Below, in pieces: positions 13,914 through 19,739 of a stretch of DNA of 64,000 nucleotides (position 1 is the stretch's first letter; each line of letters opens with the position of its first letter). The stretch comes from a virus, in IMG/VR virus record IMGVR_UViG_3300035698_035310, positions 248,001 through 312,000 of that record. One strand, 5' to 3'. A program made the translations under genes and the position numbers. Below the pieces are notes generated by a model. That model saw only the letters and a program-made list of their open reading frames with translations, was not told the DNA's origin and ran no database searches.

Positions 13914-14093
13914 ATGACTGAAATTGCACAAGGCACTGAAGTCAAATTAAAATTCATTAACGGCGAAAATCGTTATGGCGCACTTATGGATAATCGAAAA
14001 AAACATTTGATTTATCGCCCCGTTGATGGTATCAATACCATTGTTTTTCATAAAGACTTGAAAAGTGTTGCACCCGTATATATTCCATCTTAA
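13914..14093 (+). CDS. hypothetical early protein
   Basis: 59 residues. ATG 13914 lies one base after the previous TGA, so translation is probably coupled. All-beta pattern (GTEVKLKFINGENRYGALM) suggestive of a small barrel. Confidence 0.55.
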   Translation: MTEIAQGTEVKLKFINGENRYGALMDNRKKHLIYRPVDGINTIVFHKDLKSVAPVYIPS

Positions 14094-14104
14094 TAAAAAC
14101 AACA

Positions 14105-14139
14105 GCCGGAGTCACTTAGGTGTTGACTCCGGCATTTTT
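14105..14139 (+). terminator. terminator overlapping a -35 box
   Basis: GCCGGAGTCA (14105-14114) pairs with TGACTCCGGC (14124-14133), followed by ATTTTT. Its 3' arm contains the TTGACT of the copy 9 promoter. The same arrangement with a shared CTTAGGTGT loop occurs at 15211. Confidence 0.8.
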
Positions 14140-14167
14140 CCTGCTAATATACTATCAGGGAGGGATG
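14123..14167 (+). promoter_or_regulatory. GGGAGGGATGA-class element, copy 9
   Basis: TTGACT (14123-14128), 16-bp spacer, TAATAT (14145-14150), six bases, AGGGAGGGATGA. The ATG at 14165 is in frame with the gene at 14285 and would give a 40-residue N-terminal extension starting MSKIRPEKNFHF. A second promoter lies between. Confidence 0.6.
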
Positions 14168-14215
14168 AGTAAAATTCGCCCCGAAAAAAACTTTCATTTT
14201 ATTTCATTTAAGGGG

Positions 14216-14244
14216 TTGACTCTGATCGGGTTGGGTAGTAATAT
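14216..14244 (+). promoter_or_regulatory. early promoter, TTGGGT subclass
   Basis: TTGACT (14216-14221), 17-bp spacer with GGGTTGGGTAG, TAATAT (14239-14244). Confidence 0.75.
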
Positions 14245-14284
14245 CACTACATCAAAACAAACCAACAACCCAAGGAACAAAACC

Positions 14285-14869
14285 ATGGCAACCGATAAAA
14301 ATGGCTTAACACTTTCAAACGCTTCTGATTCTGGTTATAAATTTGTAACTACTTTGTTTGAAGGACCGCTGGCTGGAAAGTTCGTCGCCTTCGCGGATGT
14401 TAAAACCGCCGAATTGCAACGCCTGAACAAATCTCACGCGCACGGAATAAACGGTTTCTTTGGATTCAAAAACGTTGTTCCGTTGGGCGTTTTCGATGAT
14501 GTGCGCGACGCCGCATACGTTGGACAAACATTCCACGCAGGGAACGCAGATGACCGCGACGACAACCTTGCCGAATTATACGCTGGCAATGAGTCAGTTA
14601 TCCCTAAATCATTGACCGATTGGGATAATCCCGCCGATGTTACTTCAATGAAAAAAGCCGCAACCCGCGCAAAAACCCGACGCATGGGTAAAACATTCGA
14701 TGCAAAAAAAGCCGAGACCGCAATCGATAAGTTTGCCAACAATTTCAAATCATACAAAATCGGTAACATGGATGTCCGCGTAATCTTGGAACGCATGAAA
14801 GAACTGTTTGATAACGGAACAAGCTTAACCCTTTCCGCCGAAACCGTTTGCTCCGATTACCAGCGATAA
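14285..14869 (+). CDS. hypothetical early protein, possible AP2-like segment
   Basis: 194 residues from ATG 14285 (CAAGGAAC upstream). Residues 52-80 (GINGFFGFKNVVPLGVFDDV then RDAAYVG) loosely recall the strand-strand-LGxFdtxeeAA pattern of AP2 DNA-binding domains, which would fit a DNA-binding role. The C-terminal half is basic (KKAATRAKTRRMGKTFDAKK). The AP2 suggestion is weak. Confidence 0.55.
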   Translation: MATDKNGLTLSNASDSGYKFVTTLFEGPLAGKFVAFADVKTAELQRLNKSHAHGINGFFGFKNVVPLGVFDDVRDAAYVGQTFHAGNADDRDDNLAELYAGNESVIPKSLTDWDNPADVTSMKKAATRAKTRRMGKTFDAKKAETAIDKFANNFKSYKIGNMDVRVILERMKELFDNGTSLTLSAETVCSDYQR

Positions 14870-14872
14870 CCC

Positions 14873-14901
14873 TTGACTCTGGTGTAATTGATAAGTATAA
14901 T
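14873..14901 (+). promoter_or_regulatory. consensus early promoter with dyad
   Basis: TTGACT (14873-14878), 17-bp spacer, TATAAT (14896-14901). CTGGTGTAAT and ATTACACCAG flank the core as a 10-bp inverted repeat. Confidence 0.85.
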
Positions 14902-14930
14902 TGATTACACCAGAACAAAAGGAATTTAAC

Positions 14931-15203
14931 ATGGATAAACGCGATGTGATTGTAATTTGCGTTGGCAGTGCCGCCGATGATATACGCGCACTTAATCACG
15001 CAACAAACTCCGCAGTTCTAGTCGTTGAAGATAAACCCGCAATTCACGAAATGGCATTGATGGATGATATATTTTTAACCGATGAAGCAAAAGATATGTT
15101 TGTGCTTGAATTAATCGAAGACGCGTTGCCAAAGAATTTTCTAAGTGAACCAAAACCCCGAAAGGCTTGGAAAAACGAATTCGAAAATCTAGGTCGTAAA
15201 TAA
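14931..15203 (+). CDS. hypothetical early protein
   Basis: 90 residues; ATG 14931 follows AAAAGGAA. The opening strand VIVICVGSAADDIRAL suggests an alpha/beta fold. No family recognised. Terminated by the stem at 15211. Confidence 0.6.
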   Translation: MDKRDVIVICVGSAADDIRALNHATNSAVLVVEDKPAIHEMALMDDIFLTDEAKDMFVLELIEDALPKNFLSEPKPRKAWKNEFENLGRK

Positions 15204-15210
15204 ATCAAAA

Positions 15211-15242
15211 CCAGAGTCACTTAGGTGTTGACTCTGGATTTC
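15211..15242 (+). terminator. terminator overlapping a -35 box
   Basis: CCAGAGTCA (15211-15219) pairs with TGACTCTGG (15229-15237), then ATTTCTTTC. The 3' arm supplies the TTGACT of the copy 10 promoter. Confidence 0.75.
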
Positions 15243-15320
15243 TTTCTGCTATTATACTGTCAGGGAGGGATGACTTTATTTTATTCCCGCACTTATAATA
15301 AAAGCCAGACTCGCGTCTGA
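15228..15320 (+). promoter_or_regulatory. GGGAGGGATGA-class promoter/micro-ORF, copy 10
   Basis: TTGACT (15228-15233), 16-bp spacer, TATTAT (15250-15255), six bases, AGGGAGGGATGA (15262-15273). The micro-ORF 15270-15320 reads MTLFYSRTYNKSQTRV. Its stop lies in the 3' arm of a CAGAC-TCGC-GTCTG stem. Confidence 0.65.
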
Positions 15321-15397
15321 CCTTTATCCTTTCTTTCTATCCGGTTTATGTCCGCCACGTCGGGTCGGAACTATGTATCGCCGAACGCGTCGGCTAG
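15297..15397 (-). ncRNA. candidate small RNA 4 (leftward)
   Basis: TTGACA (15431-15426), 16-bp spacer, TATTAT (15409-15404), start near 15397. Contains a GCCGAC...GTTCGGC hairpin and ends at CAGAC-GCGA-GTCTG followed by GCTTTTATT on the minus strand. About 100 nt. It overlaps copy 10 convergently. Confidence 0.5.
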
Positions 15398-15454
15398 ATT
15401 TATATAATACCACAACAACCAAACATGTCAACAAAAAAGATTCAATAATAACAC

Positions 15455-15482
15455 TTGACTCCGTTTGGGTTGGGTGTATACT
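15455..15482 (+). promoter_or_regulatory. early promoter, TTGGGT subclass
   Basis: TTGACT (15455-15460), 16-bp spacer with GGGTTGGGT, TATACT (15477-15482), for the ArdC-like gene. Confidence 0.75.
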
Positions 15483-15512
15483 ATCCATAGATTGAAACAA
15501 AGGATTAATCAA

Positions 15513-16433
15513 ATGGCAAAAGCAACCCGCACCAAAATCGATCATGAGCAACAAATCACTAACGCTATTGTCGCCCACGTTGAAGGGTATATCGCCGCCG
15601 AGGCTACAGGCGAAGAGATCGCACGTTGGGAAAGCCCCTTCGGAAAATTCTTCCGTGAAGGCCATTTTTGCGCCGCAACCGATAACCAGTATAAAGGCTG
15701 GACTAACAATTTTTTCCTTACACTTATGGCGCACGCAAGCGGATTCAATTCCGATGCATGGGGAACATTCAAGCAATGGAAAAGCATGGGAACGGATGAA
15801 ACACCCGTATCTGTTAAGCATGGTCAAAAAGGTTCCGCTTGGATTGCTTTTCCATATATCAACAAAGATAAAGTAACCGGCGACGACACCGTAACCGGAT
15901 TCGGATATCGCGCCGTATTCAATGCCGATCAAATCGAAGGATATACGCCCGAGGTTGTTGAACTACCAGAGTCGCAGGTTGTGCAACATGCCAAAGCTGA
16001 AACATTCTTGAAAAATCTGGACGTAACATTCCAGCATATCGGAAACCGCGCTTTCTATAGCCCTGCTAGTGATGCAATCAGCATGCCCCCAGAAGGCGCG
16101 TTTAAGGCGACTGAATACAGTACCGCAACCGAAGGCTACTATGGCACCAAGTTTCATGAATACGCCCACGCAACCCTGCACGCTAGCCGGTGCAATCGCG
16201 AACAAGGCGCGGATAAAGCTTCATACGCTTTCGAAGAGTTGGTCGCCGAATTGACCTCGACTATCCTATGTTCGCGCTTTGGTATATCCGCACAACCACG
16301 CGAAGACCACGCTAAGTATATACATTCATGGTTGAAAGCACTGAAAAGCGACAAGACCATGATTATGAAGGCAATGAAGAAAGCAAGCCAAGCAATCGCT
16401 TGGATGGATAAAAAGCAACCAACATCAAAATAA
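15513..16433 (+). CDS. ardC: ArdC-type antirestriction/zincin protein
   Basis: 306 residues; ATG 15513 follows AAAGGATT. Two-part architecture of the ArdC family: an N-terminal single-strand-DNA-binding domain (about residues 10-145, with PFGKFFREGHF, ASGFNSDAWGTF and GQKGSAWIAFPY) and a C-terminal metallopeptidase-like domain with HEYAH at residues 215-219 and a downstream EELVAE (third-ligand glutamate) near 245. ArdC proteins protect incoming DNA from host restriction. Early expression from its own promoter fits a counter-defence role; peptidase activity is inferred. Confidence 0.85.
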   Translation: MAKATRTKIDHEQQITNAIVAHVEGYIAAEATGEEIARWESPFGKFFREGHFCAATDNQYKGWTNNFFLTLMAHASGFNSDAWGTFKQWKSMGTDETPVSVKHGQKGSAWIAFPYINKDKVTGDDTVTGFGYRAVFNADQIEGYTPEVVELPESQVVQHAKAETFLKNLDVTFQHIGNRAFYSPASDAISMPPEGAFKATEYSTATEGYYGTKFHEYAHATLHASRCNREQGADKASYAFEELVAELTSTILCSRFGISAQPREDHAKYIHSWLKALKSDKTMIMKAMKKASQAIAWMDKKQPTSK

Positions 16434-16437
16434 AAGG

Positions 16438-16476
16438 TTGACAGTAAGGATATGATATCGTATTATATCCTTACTG
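16438..16476 (+). promoter_or_regulatory. promoter with 12-bp operator dyad
   Basis: TTGACA (16438-16443), 17-bp spacer, TATTAT (16461-16466). CAGTAAGGATAT (16442-16453) and ATATCCTTACTG (16465-16476) form a perfect 12-bp inverted repeat covering spacer and -10, so a repressor would block RNA polymerase. Confidence 0.8.
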
Positions 16477-16494
16477 AAACGAAAGGAACACACA

Positions 16495-16596
16495 ATGACA
16501 CACGGTAACGGCAAGATCAGGCGATTCGCAGGCAATCTAGGGGCGCTAATGCTGGCAGCGCTGGCAGGCTACGCGACGCTGGTGGTCCTAGCATAA
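16495..16596 (+). CDS. tiny hydrophobic peptide gene
   Basis: 33 residues: basic start (THGNGKIRRFAG) then a membrane-like stretch (LGALMLAALAGYATLVVLA). GAAAGGAAC precedes ATG. GC content is far above its neighbours, with GCG, CTG and GGC codons, suggesting recent acquisition. Small membrane peptides of this kind can be toxic or modulate channels; function unknown. Confidence 0.55.
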   Translation: MTHGNGKIRRFAGNLGALMLAALAGYATLVVLA

Positions 16597-16646
16597 CGCC
16601 AGAACCGAGTCAAGCACTTATTTCACGGTGTTGCACTTATGACACA

Positions 16647-16689
16647 GTCAAGTCTTTTATTATAAAATAAAAATAAAAAAAGACTTGAC
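16647..16689. terminator. inverted repeat around an A/T-rich loop
   Basis: GTCAAGTCTTTT (16647-16658) and AAAAGACTTGAC (16678-16689), 12-bp perfect arms around a 19-base A/T loop. Could be a bidirectional terminator closing the early region. Confidence 0.5.
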
Positions 16690-16799
16690 ATTCGAAAAAA
16701 AGAGTGCTCGTGCAGTGTTTTGAAGTTTTTTATTTAATGGATACCTTACCCTTAGCTCGAAATACGCCAAAATTTTTCAGGCTAAATCGGAACTCTGGC

Positions 16800-16894
16800 T
16801 ATCGTGACACTTATCGTGACAAAATGTCGCGATACCATTATAATGGGTCATTTATTCATCCTATCGTGACATTTGACCCATTATAATGGGTCAA
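16800..16894. promoter_or_regulatory. repeat-rich switch region (possible origin or operator)
   Basis: TATCGTGACA occurs at 16800, 16812 and 16862 and inverted as TGTCGCGATA at 16825. CCATTATAATGG (16835-16846) is palindromic, and 16873-16894 is a perfect 22-bp palindrome with arms TTGACCCATTA/TAATGGGTCAA. GTGACA (16816-16821), 17 bp, TATAAT (16839-16844) is a promoter made from these repeats. The flanking 16597-17004 has no gene; a C-rich tract lies at 16899-16911. Confidence 0.65.
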
Positions 16895-17004
16895 TACACC
16901 CCCCACCCCCTTTTCTATGAAACACTTATTCATTCAATATAAAAAAAATTCTGCGCCAAAATTTTAATAAATAATATTAGGTTTTTAACATAGGAACATT
17001 TAAC

Positions 17005-17160
17005 ATGAAAACATTATCCGATAAACAACATGCTACCATTAAAGAGAACATGCGTGCTATTCCAAAAGCATCATATACAGACATTGATCGCACCGCAGTT
17101 CTTAAAGAAGAATATGCTGAATTTATAAAAAATATCAACGAAAGCGACAAACCAGAATAA
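17005..17160 (+). CDS. hypothetical protein
   Basis: 51 residues, TAGGAAC before ATG. Charged and helical (KQHATIKENMRAIPKAS; LKEEYAEFIKNINES). First gene after the switch region, three bases before the ART-like gene, so probably the head of an operon. Confidence 0.55.
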   Translation: MKTLSDKQHATIKENMRAIPKASYTDIDRTAVLKEEYAEFIKNINESDKPE

Positions 17161-17163
17161 ACA

Positions 17164-17595
17164 ATGAGAGCATCCGACTTCATCGCTGAAACACTTATAT
17201 CTGTTTCGCACGGAACCAATACCGATTTTGATCAATTAGATGTGGCAAAAACATCCGATGGTGGAATTCACTTTGGTTCCAATCAACAAGCAGCGTTACG
17301 ATCAACTGGAAAAAATTCGCGCATCATCGATACACAAATTGATGTTAGAAAACCAAAACGTTGCAAAGACGATGGATCAGGATGGAAAAACAAAATAAAA
17401 TCCGCCAAACGTTCTGGATATGACAGTATTGTATATTTGAACCGTTATGAAAATATGACCACTGAACGAGTAGAACAGTTATCACAATCCGGCAAACTAG
17501 ATACTTTGGATTCATTATCCGATGCCGCATTCAAAAAATTAGTTCCTGAAGCACAAGACAGTTATATTGTGTTCGACAACGATCAAATAAAATAG
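17164..17595 (+). CDS. ADP-ribosyltransferase-like protein (ART-PolyVal type)
   Basis: 143 residues. After an MRASDFIAE tag come SVSHGTNTDFDQLD (about 14-27), GGIHFGSNQQAA (34-45), an R-rich segment, SAKRSGYDSIVYLN (78-91) and a terminal DSYIVFDNDQIK. This is the order of motifs in ADP-ribosyltransferase-like domains found in phage polyvalent proteins (HGT, FG.....A, GYD, then IVFDxxQIK). If active it would ADP-ribosylate a host target. The catalytic Glu is not obvious, so activity is unproven. Confidence 0.6.
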   Translation: MRASDFIAETLISVSHGTNTDFDQLDVAKTSDGGIHFGSNQQAALRSTGKNSRIIDTQIDVRKPKRCKDDGSGWKNKIKSAKRSGYDSIVYLNRYENMTTERVEQLSQSGKLDTLDSLSDAAFKKLVPEAQDSYIVFDNDQIK

Positions 17596-17605
17596 GACAC
17601 TTATC

Positions 17606-17992
17606 ATGAGAGCATCCGAAATCACAGAAACAACAACGTCTTTAAAATGGGCAACCCGCAACCCATCACCAAAAGATTATGAAATAGTTATGATCGACAT
17701 TAAAGCACTTATGGATAATACCAATCGCATACAAAAAATTTCATTATCTGCTGTAACCAAAGCAGACGATGAAAACATTATAGGTGATCGCGTTTCAAGA
17801 GCAAAACAATTTTGGCTAGATGGTGGCGAAATGCGACTATCAATGGTTGGATACAGTGATTATTCCAAGATGGTAGACTTCACCGACGGTAGACACCGCC
17901 TAATAGCCGCGTATCAACTTGGTGAACGCCATGCACCCGTATTGGCAGACAAGGACGGCATAGAAGAATTTAAAGCGCTGGTAGGGGCTTAA
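17606..17992 (+). CDS. ParB/sulfiredoxin-fold-like protein
   Basis: 128 residues. Same opening tag (MRASEITE) as the upstream ART-like protein. DFTDGRHRLIAAYQLGERHA (about 96-115) followed by PVLAD matches the core GRHRL.A....G....PV motif of the ParB-like nuclease fold. The common N-terminal tag suggests shared packaging, processing or targeting. Activity could be nuclease, NTPase or DNA binding; not decided by sequence. Confidence 0.6.
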   Translation: MRASEITETTTSLKWATRNPSPKDYEIVMIDIKALMDNTNRIQKISLSAVTKADDENIIGDRVSRAKQFWLDGGEMRLSMVGYSDYSKMVDFTDGRHRLIAAYQLGERHAPVLADKDGIEEFKALVGA

Positions 17993-18014
17993 AACCCATC
18001 ACCCCCAAACTATA

Positions 18015-18043
18015 TTGACACCGTAAAACCACAATGATATACT
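18015..18043 (+). promoter_or_regulatory. promoter
   Basis: TTGACA (18015-18020), 17-bp spacer, TATACT (18038-18043), for the small membrane peptide gene. Confidence 0.75.
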
Positions 18044-18067
18044 TATTCTTTAATAAAAGGAAATAAT

Positions 18068-18178
18068 ATGATAAAAGGCAATGACGACAATTTCAGTAGC
18101 GATACAGGCAATACCATCGAATGGGGTTTGATCGTTATTTTACTATTAGGATTTCTTATAATTCCCCTGTTCGGGTAA
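18068..18178 (+). CDS. small membrane peptide
   Basis: 36 residues: acidic/polar N-terminus, then one span (WGLIVILLLGFLIIPLFG). AAAGGAAA before ATG and its own promoter support expression. Function unknown. Confidence 0.55.
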   Translation: MIKGNDDNFSSDTGNTIEWGLIVILLLGFLIIPLFG

Positions 18179-18282
18179 TTAATCATTTGTTAGATTATAC
18201 CAGTAACGACATATTTGGAATACTTATTGTTATTGTGTGTATAGTCCTTATTATATTTGGCCCCATATATATTTTTATGTAG
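18121..18282 (+). CDS. possible overlapping membrane peptide
   Basis: 53-codon frame overlapping the previous gene in another register. Its second half (FGILIVIVCIVLIIFGPIYIFM) is a good membrane span, but there is no Shine-Dalgarno at ATG 18121. An internal TTG (18187) is an alternative. Its end overlaps the convergent gene at 18275 by eight bases. Weakly supported. Confidence 0.3.
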   Translation: MGFDRYFTIRISYNSPVRVINHLLDYTSNDIFGILIVIVCIVLIIFGPIYIFM

Positions 18283-18505
18283 TACCCACAATATTTACAT
18301 TATGCTGCGTGCTAGGAAAATTCAATAGATCATATTGTGTTATATTATGATTAGCAAATGACATATCATGTGGAAATTTTATTGTTGTATACATTATTGA
18401 TCCATTAATATTTGCTGTTATATCATGATACCGTTCACGCGATGGTGATTTATCAATGTTTATTACTGTAAACATCAAAATATTGTTAGTATCGCAGCAG
18501 TGCAT
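18275..18505 (-). CDS. small paralogous protein A
   Basis: 76 residues from ATG 18505; an internal ATG (residue 11, MFTVINIDKSPS) aligns better with its neighbours. Shares the end pattern NITQYDLLN....T.HNVNI with the two upstream genes (NSITQQSLL, MTLSQRDLL). Last gene of a leftward operon. Function unknown. Confidence 0.55.
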   Translation of the reverse strand: MHCCDTNNILMFTVINIDKSPSRERYHDITANINGSIMYTTIKFPHDMSFANHNITQYDLLNFPSTQHNVNIVGTT

Positions 18506-18539
18506 ATTAACAATACGGCTAATATATCATCATTAAACC

Positions 18540-18764
18540 TCACGATATAGTTACATTATTAACTGTGCCATAATACATCAATAATGATTGTTGTGTTATG
18601 CTATTATCATTGATAAATTCATTTAACGGATAAGCCAACGCTACTCGCATAGCCCTCATTTTACCGTCAACAAATGCTTTTTCCACAAAGTCATATTTAA
18701 TTTCATATTTATGATGTAGTTTAGGTTTAGTTTTTGTTTTCGTAATATCTATTATGTTTATCAT
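18540..18764 (-). CDS. small paralogous protein B
   Basis: 74 residues. Its ATG overlaps the stop of the upstream gene (ATGA). Beta-rich, with an INDNSITQQSLLMYYGTVNN end like the other copies. Function unknown. Confidence 0.6.
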   Translation of the reverse strand: MINIIDITKTKTKPKLHHKYEIKYDFVEKAFVDGKMRAMRVALAYPLNEFINDNSITQQSLLMYYGTVNNVTIS

Positions 18765-18949
18765 TTTAATTCACTTATTTCCACACGTTTTTTTGTACTG
18801 ATTATTGACAGTAAATCACGTTGTGATAATGTCATATTATGAACAATGGATACTACGCTATATTTCATAGTCACATCCATAATTATACCATCCTTCCAAT
18901 ATACAATATAATGCATACGATTGAAAACAATATCTGTTCCATTTCTCAT
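18761..18949 (-). CDS. small paralogous protein C
   Basis: 62 residues. MHYIVYWKDGIIMDVTMKYS then HNMTLSQRDLLSIISTKKRV. Third intact member of the duplicated family. Its start overlaps the end of a decayed fourth copy. Confidence 0.6.
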   Translation of the reverse strand: MRNGTDIVFNRMHYIVYWKDGIIMDVTMKYSVVSIVHNMTLSQRDLLSIISTKKRVEISELK

Positions 18950-19030
18950 TTATTGGTTGCCCCCAAACAGTATTGCATTATGGTTACATTATTTTTAGTA
19001 TCGTATAACGGTAGGAGATCACATTCATAA
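18946..19030 (-). pseudogene. remnant of a fourth paralogue
   Basis: Read leftward, the frame ending at 18946 gives YECDLLPLYDTKNNVTIM, matching the conserved xxDLL....T.NNVTI ending of proteins A-C, but a TGA two codons upstream and no start codon leave only this tail. The 19031-19139 stretch upstream shows only a possible 16-residue hydrophobic peptide (MDDDDWIFMIFIILAVV region, ATG at 19140). Confidence 0.5.
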
Positions 19031-19139
19031 TATCATAATGCAAAAAGCAAAGAATACGTTGACTACCACCAATGATTCAGTATCCATTATACGACAGCCA
19101 ATATTATAAAAATCATAAAAATCCAATCATCATCATCCA

Positions 19140-19349
19140 TTATTCAAATCCTTTTATTACGGTACAAGTCATTTTGTTACCTGGGTATCGTTCAGTATCC
19201 CACGATTCTTCTGGTTGGGAGAATGTATATTCACCGTGATTAACGCAGTCATCATAAATGGATGACGTTGTCATTGTATAAGTGAGCGAAAATGTAAGTA
19301 CTGCTACGCAAGCAAGCAAACATCATAGTAACTTTGTATCATTATTCAT
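19140..19349 (-). pseudogene. third TM/Cys paralogue with in-frame TGA
   Basis: ATG 19349 overlaps the upstream stop. Codon 9 is TGA, after which the frame continues as a hydrophobic segment (CLLACVAVLTFSLTYTM) and IYDDCVNHGEYTFSQPEESW...CTVIKGFE. This matches the layout of the two genes upstream (one span, then CxxxG.y.F...........C.VI). Either a nonsense-inactivated copy or one starting at the TTG two codons past the TGA. Confidence 0.5.
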
Positions 19350-19548
19350 TTTCAATTACCTTACATCTAATTGTTTTACCGAAATATTGGTGTGATGAGT
19401 ATGCTGTATCAAATGTTGAGAATTTGTATGTCCCGTTGGTATTGCAATGGTTATATATGGTACCAATTGTGCTATAATAAGTGATACTCACCGTGGTAAG
19501 TCCTAATATTAATATTATCACACTTATAGCAATTGTATTAAAGATCAT
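19342..19548 (-). CDS. small membrane-anchored protein with two cysteines
   Basis: 68 residues: N-terminal span (IAISVIILILGLTTVSI), then YNHCNTNGTYKFSTFD and TIRCKVIENE. Paralogous to 19545 and 19140. The extracytoplasmic Cys pair could form a disulfide. Overlaps its upstream neighbour by four bases. Confidence 0.6.
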   Translation of the reverse strand: MIFNTIAISVIILILGLTTVSITYYSTIGTIYNHCNTNGTYKFSTFDTAYSSHQYFGKTIRCKVIENE

Positions 19549-19739
19549 TTATCGATACTCCTTATTTGGCAATCCATTATTCTATCATCGAAAGGACGTG
19601 TGTCAATAGCATTACGTGAAATGAATTCATGATTGCCATATGTTGCACAATTTTCAAACACAGCGGTCAATGCGACTGAATAGGAAACATATGATGTAAT
19701 CAAAATTGTAACGATTGCTGGTAGCACCATATCTCTCAT
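19545..19739 (-). CDS. small membrane-anchored protein with two cysteines
   Basis: 64 residues: N-terminal span (VLPAIVTILITSYVSYSV), then FENCATYGNHEF and RIMDCQIRSIDK. Same layout as 19342. Overlaps the end of the upstream gene by four bases. Confidence 0.6.
   Translation of the reverse strand: MRDMVLPAIVTILITSYVSYSVALTAVFENCATYGNHEFISRNAIDTRPFDDRIMDCQIRSIDK

Noticed and set aside
14165-14869. Extended start (14165) for the gene at 14285
   Set aside because: A complete promoter (14216-14244) lies inside the extension, and ATG 14285 has its own ribosome-binding site. The extension is more simply explained by element copy 9 being in frame by chance.
15300-15410. tRNA gene in the structured leftward RNA
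   Set aside because: It has hairpins but no T-loop GTTC consensus, no cloverleaf spacing and no CCA-type end. No other tRNA-like fold was seen in the window.
15324-15932. 202-codon leftward open frame
   Set aside because: Antisense to the ArdC-like gene, which has intact motifs, promoter and Shine-Dalgarno.
16800-16894. CRISPR array
   Set aside because: Repeats are only 10 bp, irregularly spaced and partly inverted, with no spacer-sized unique segments or cas genes.
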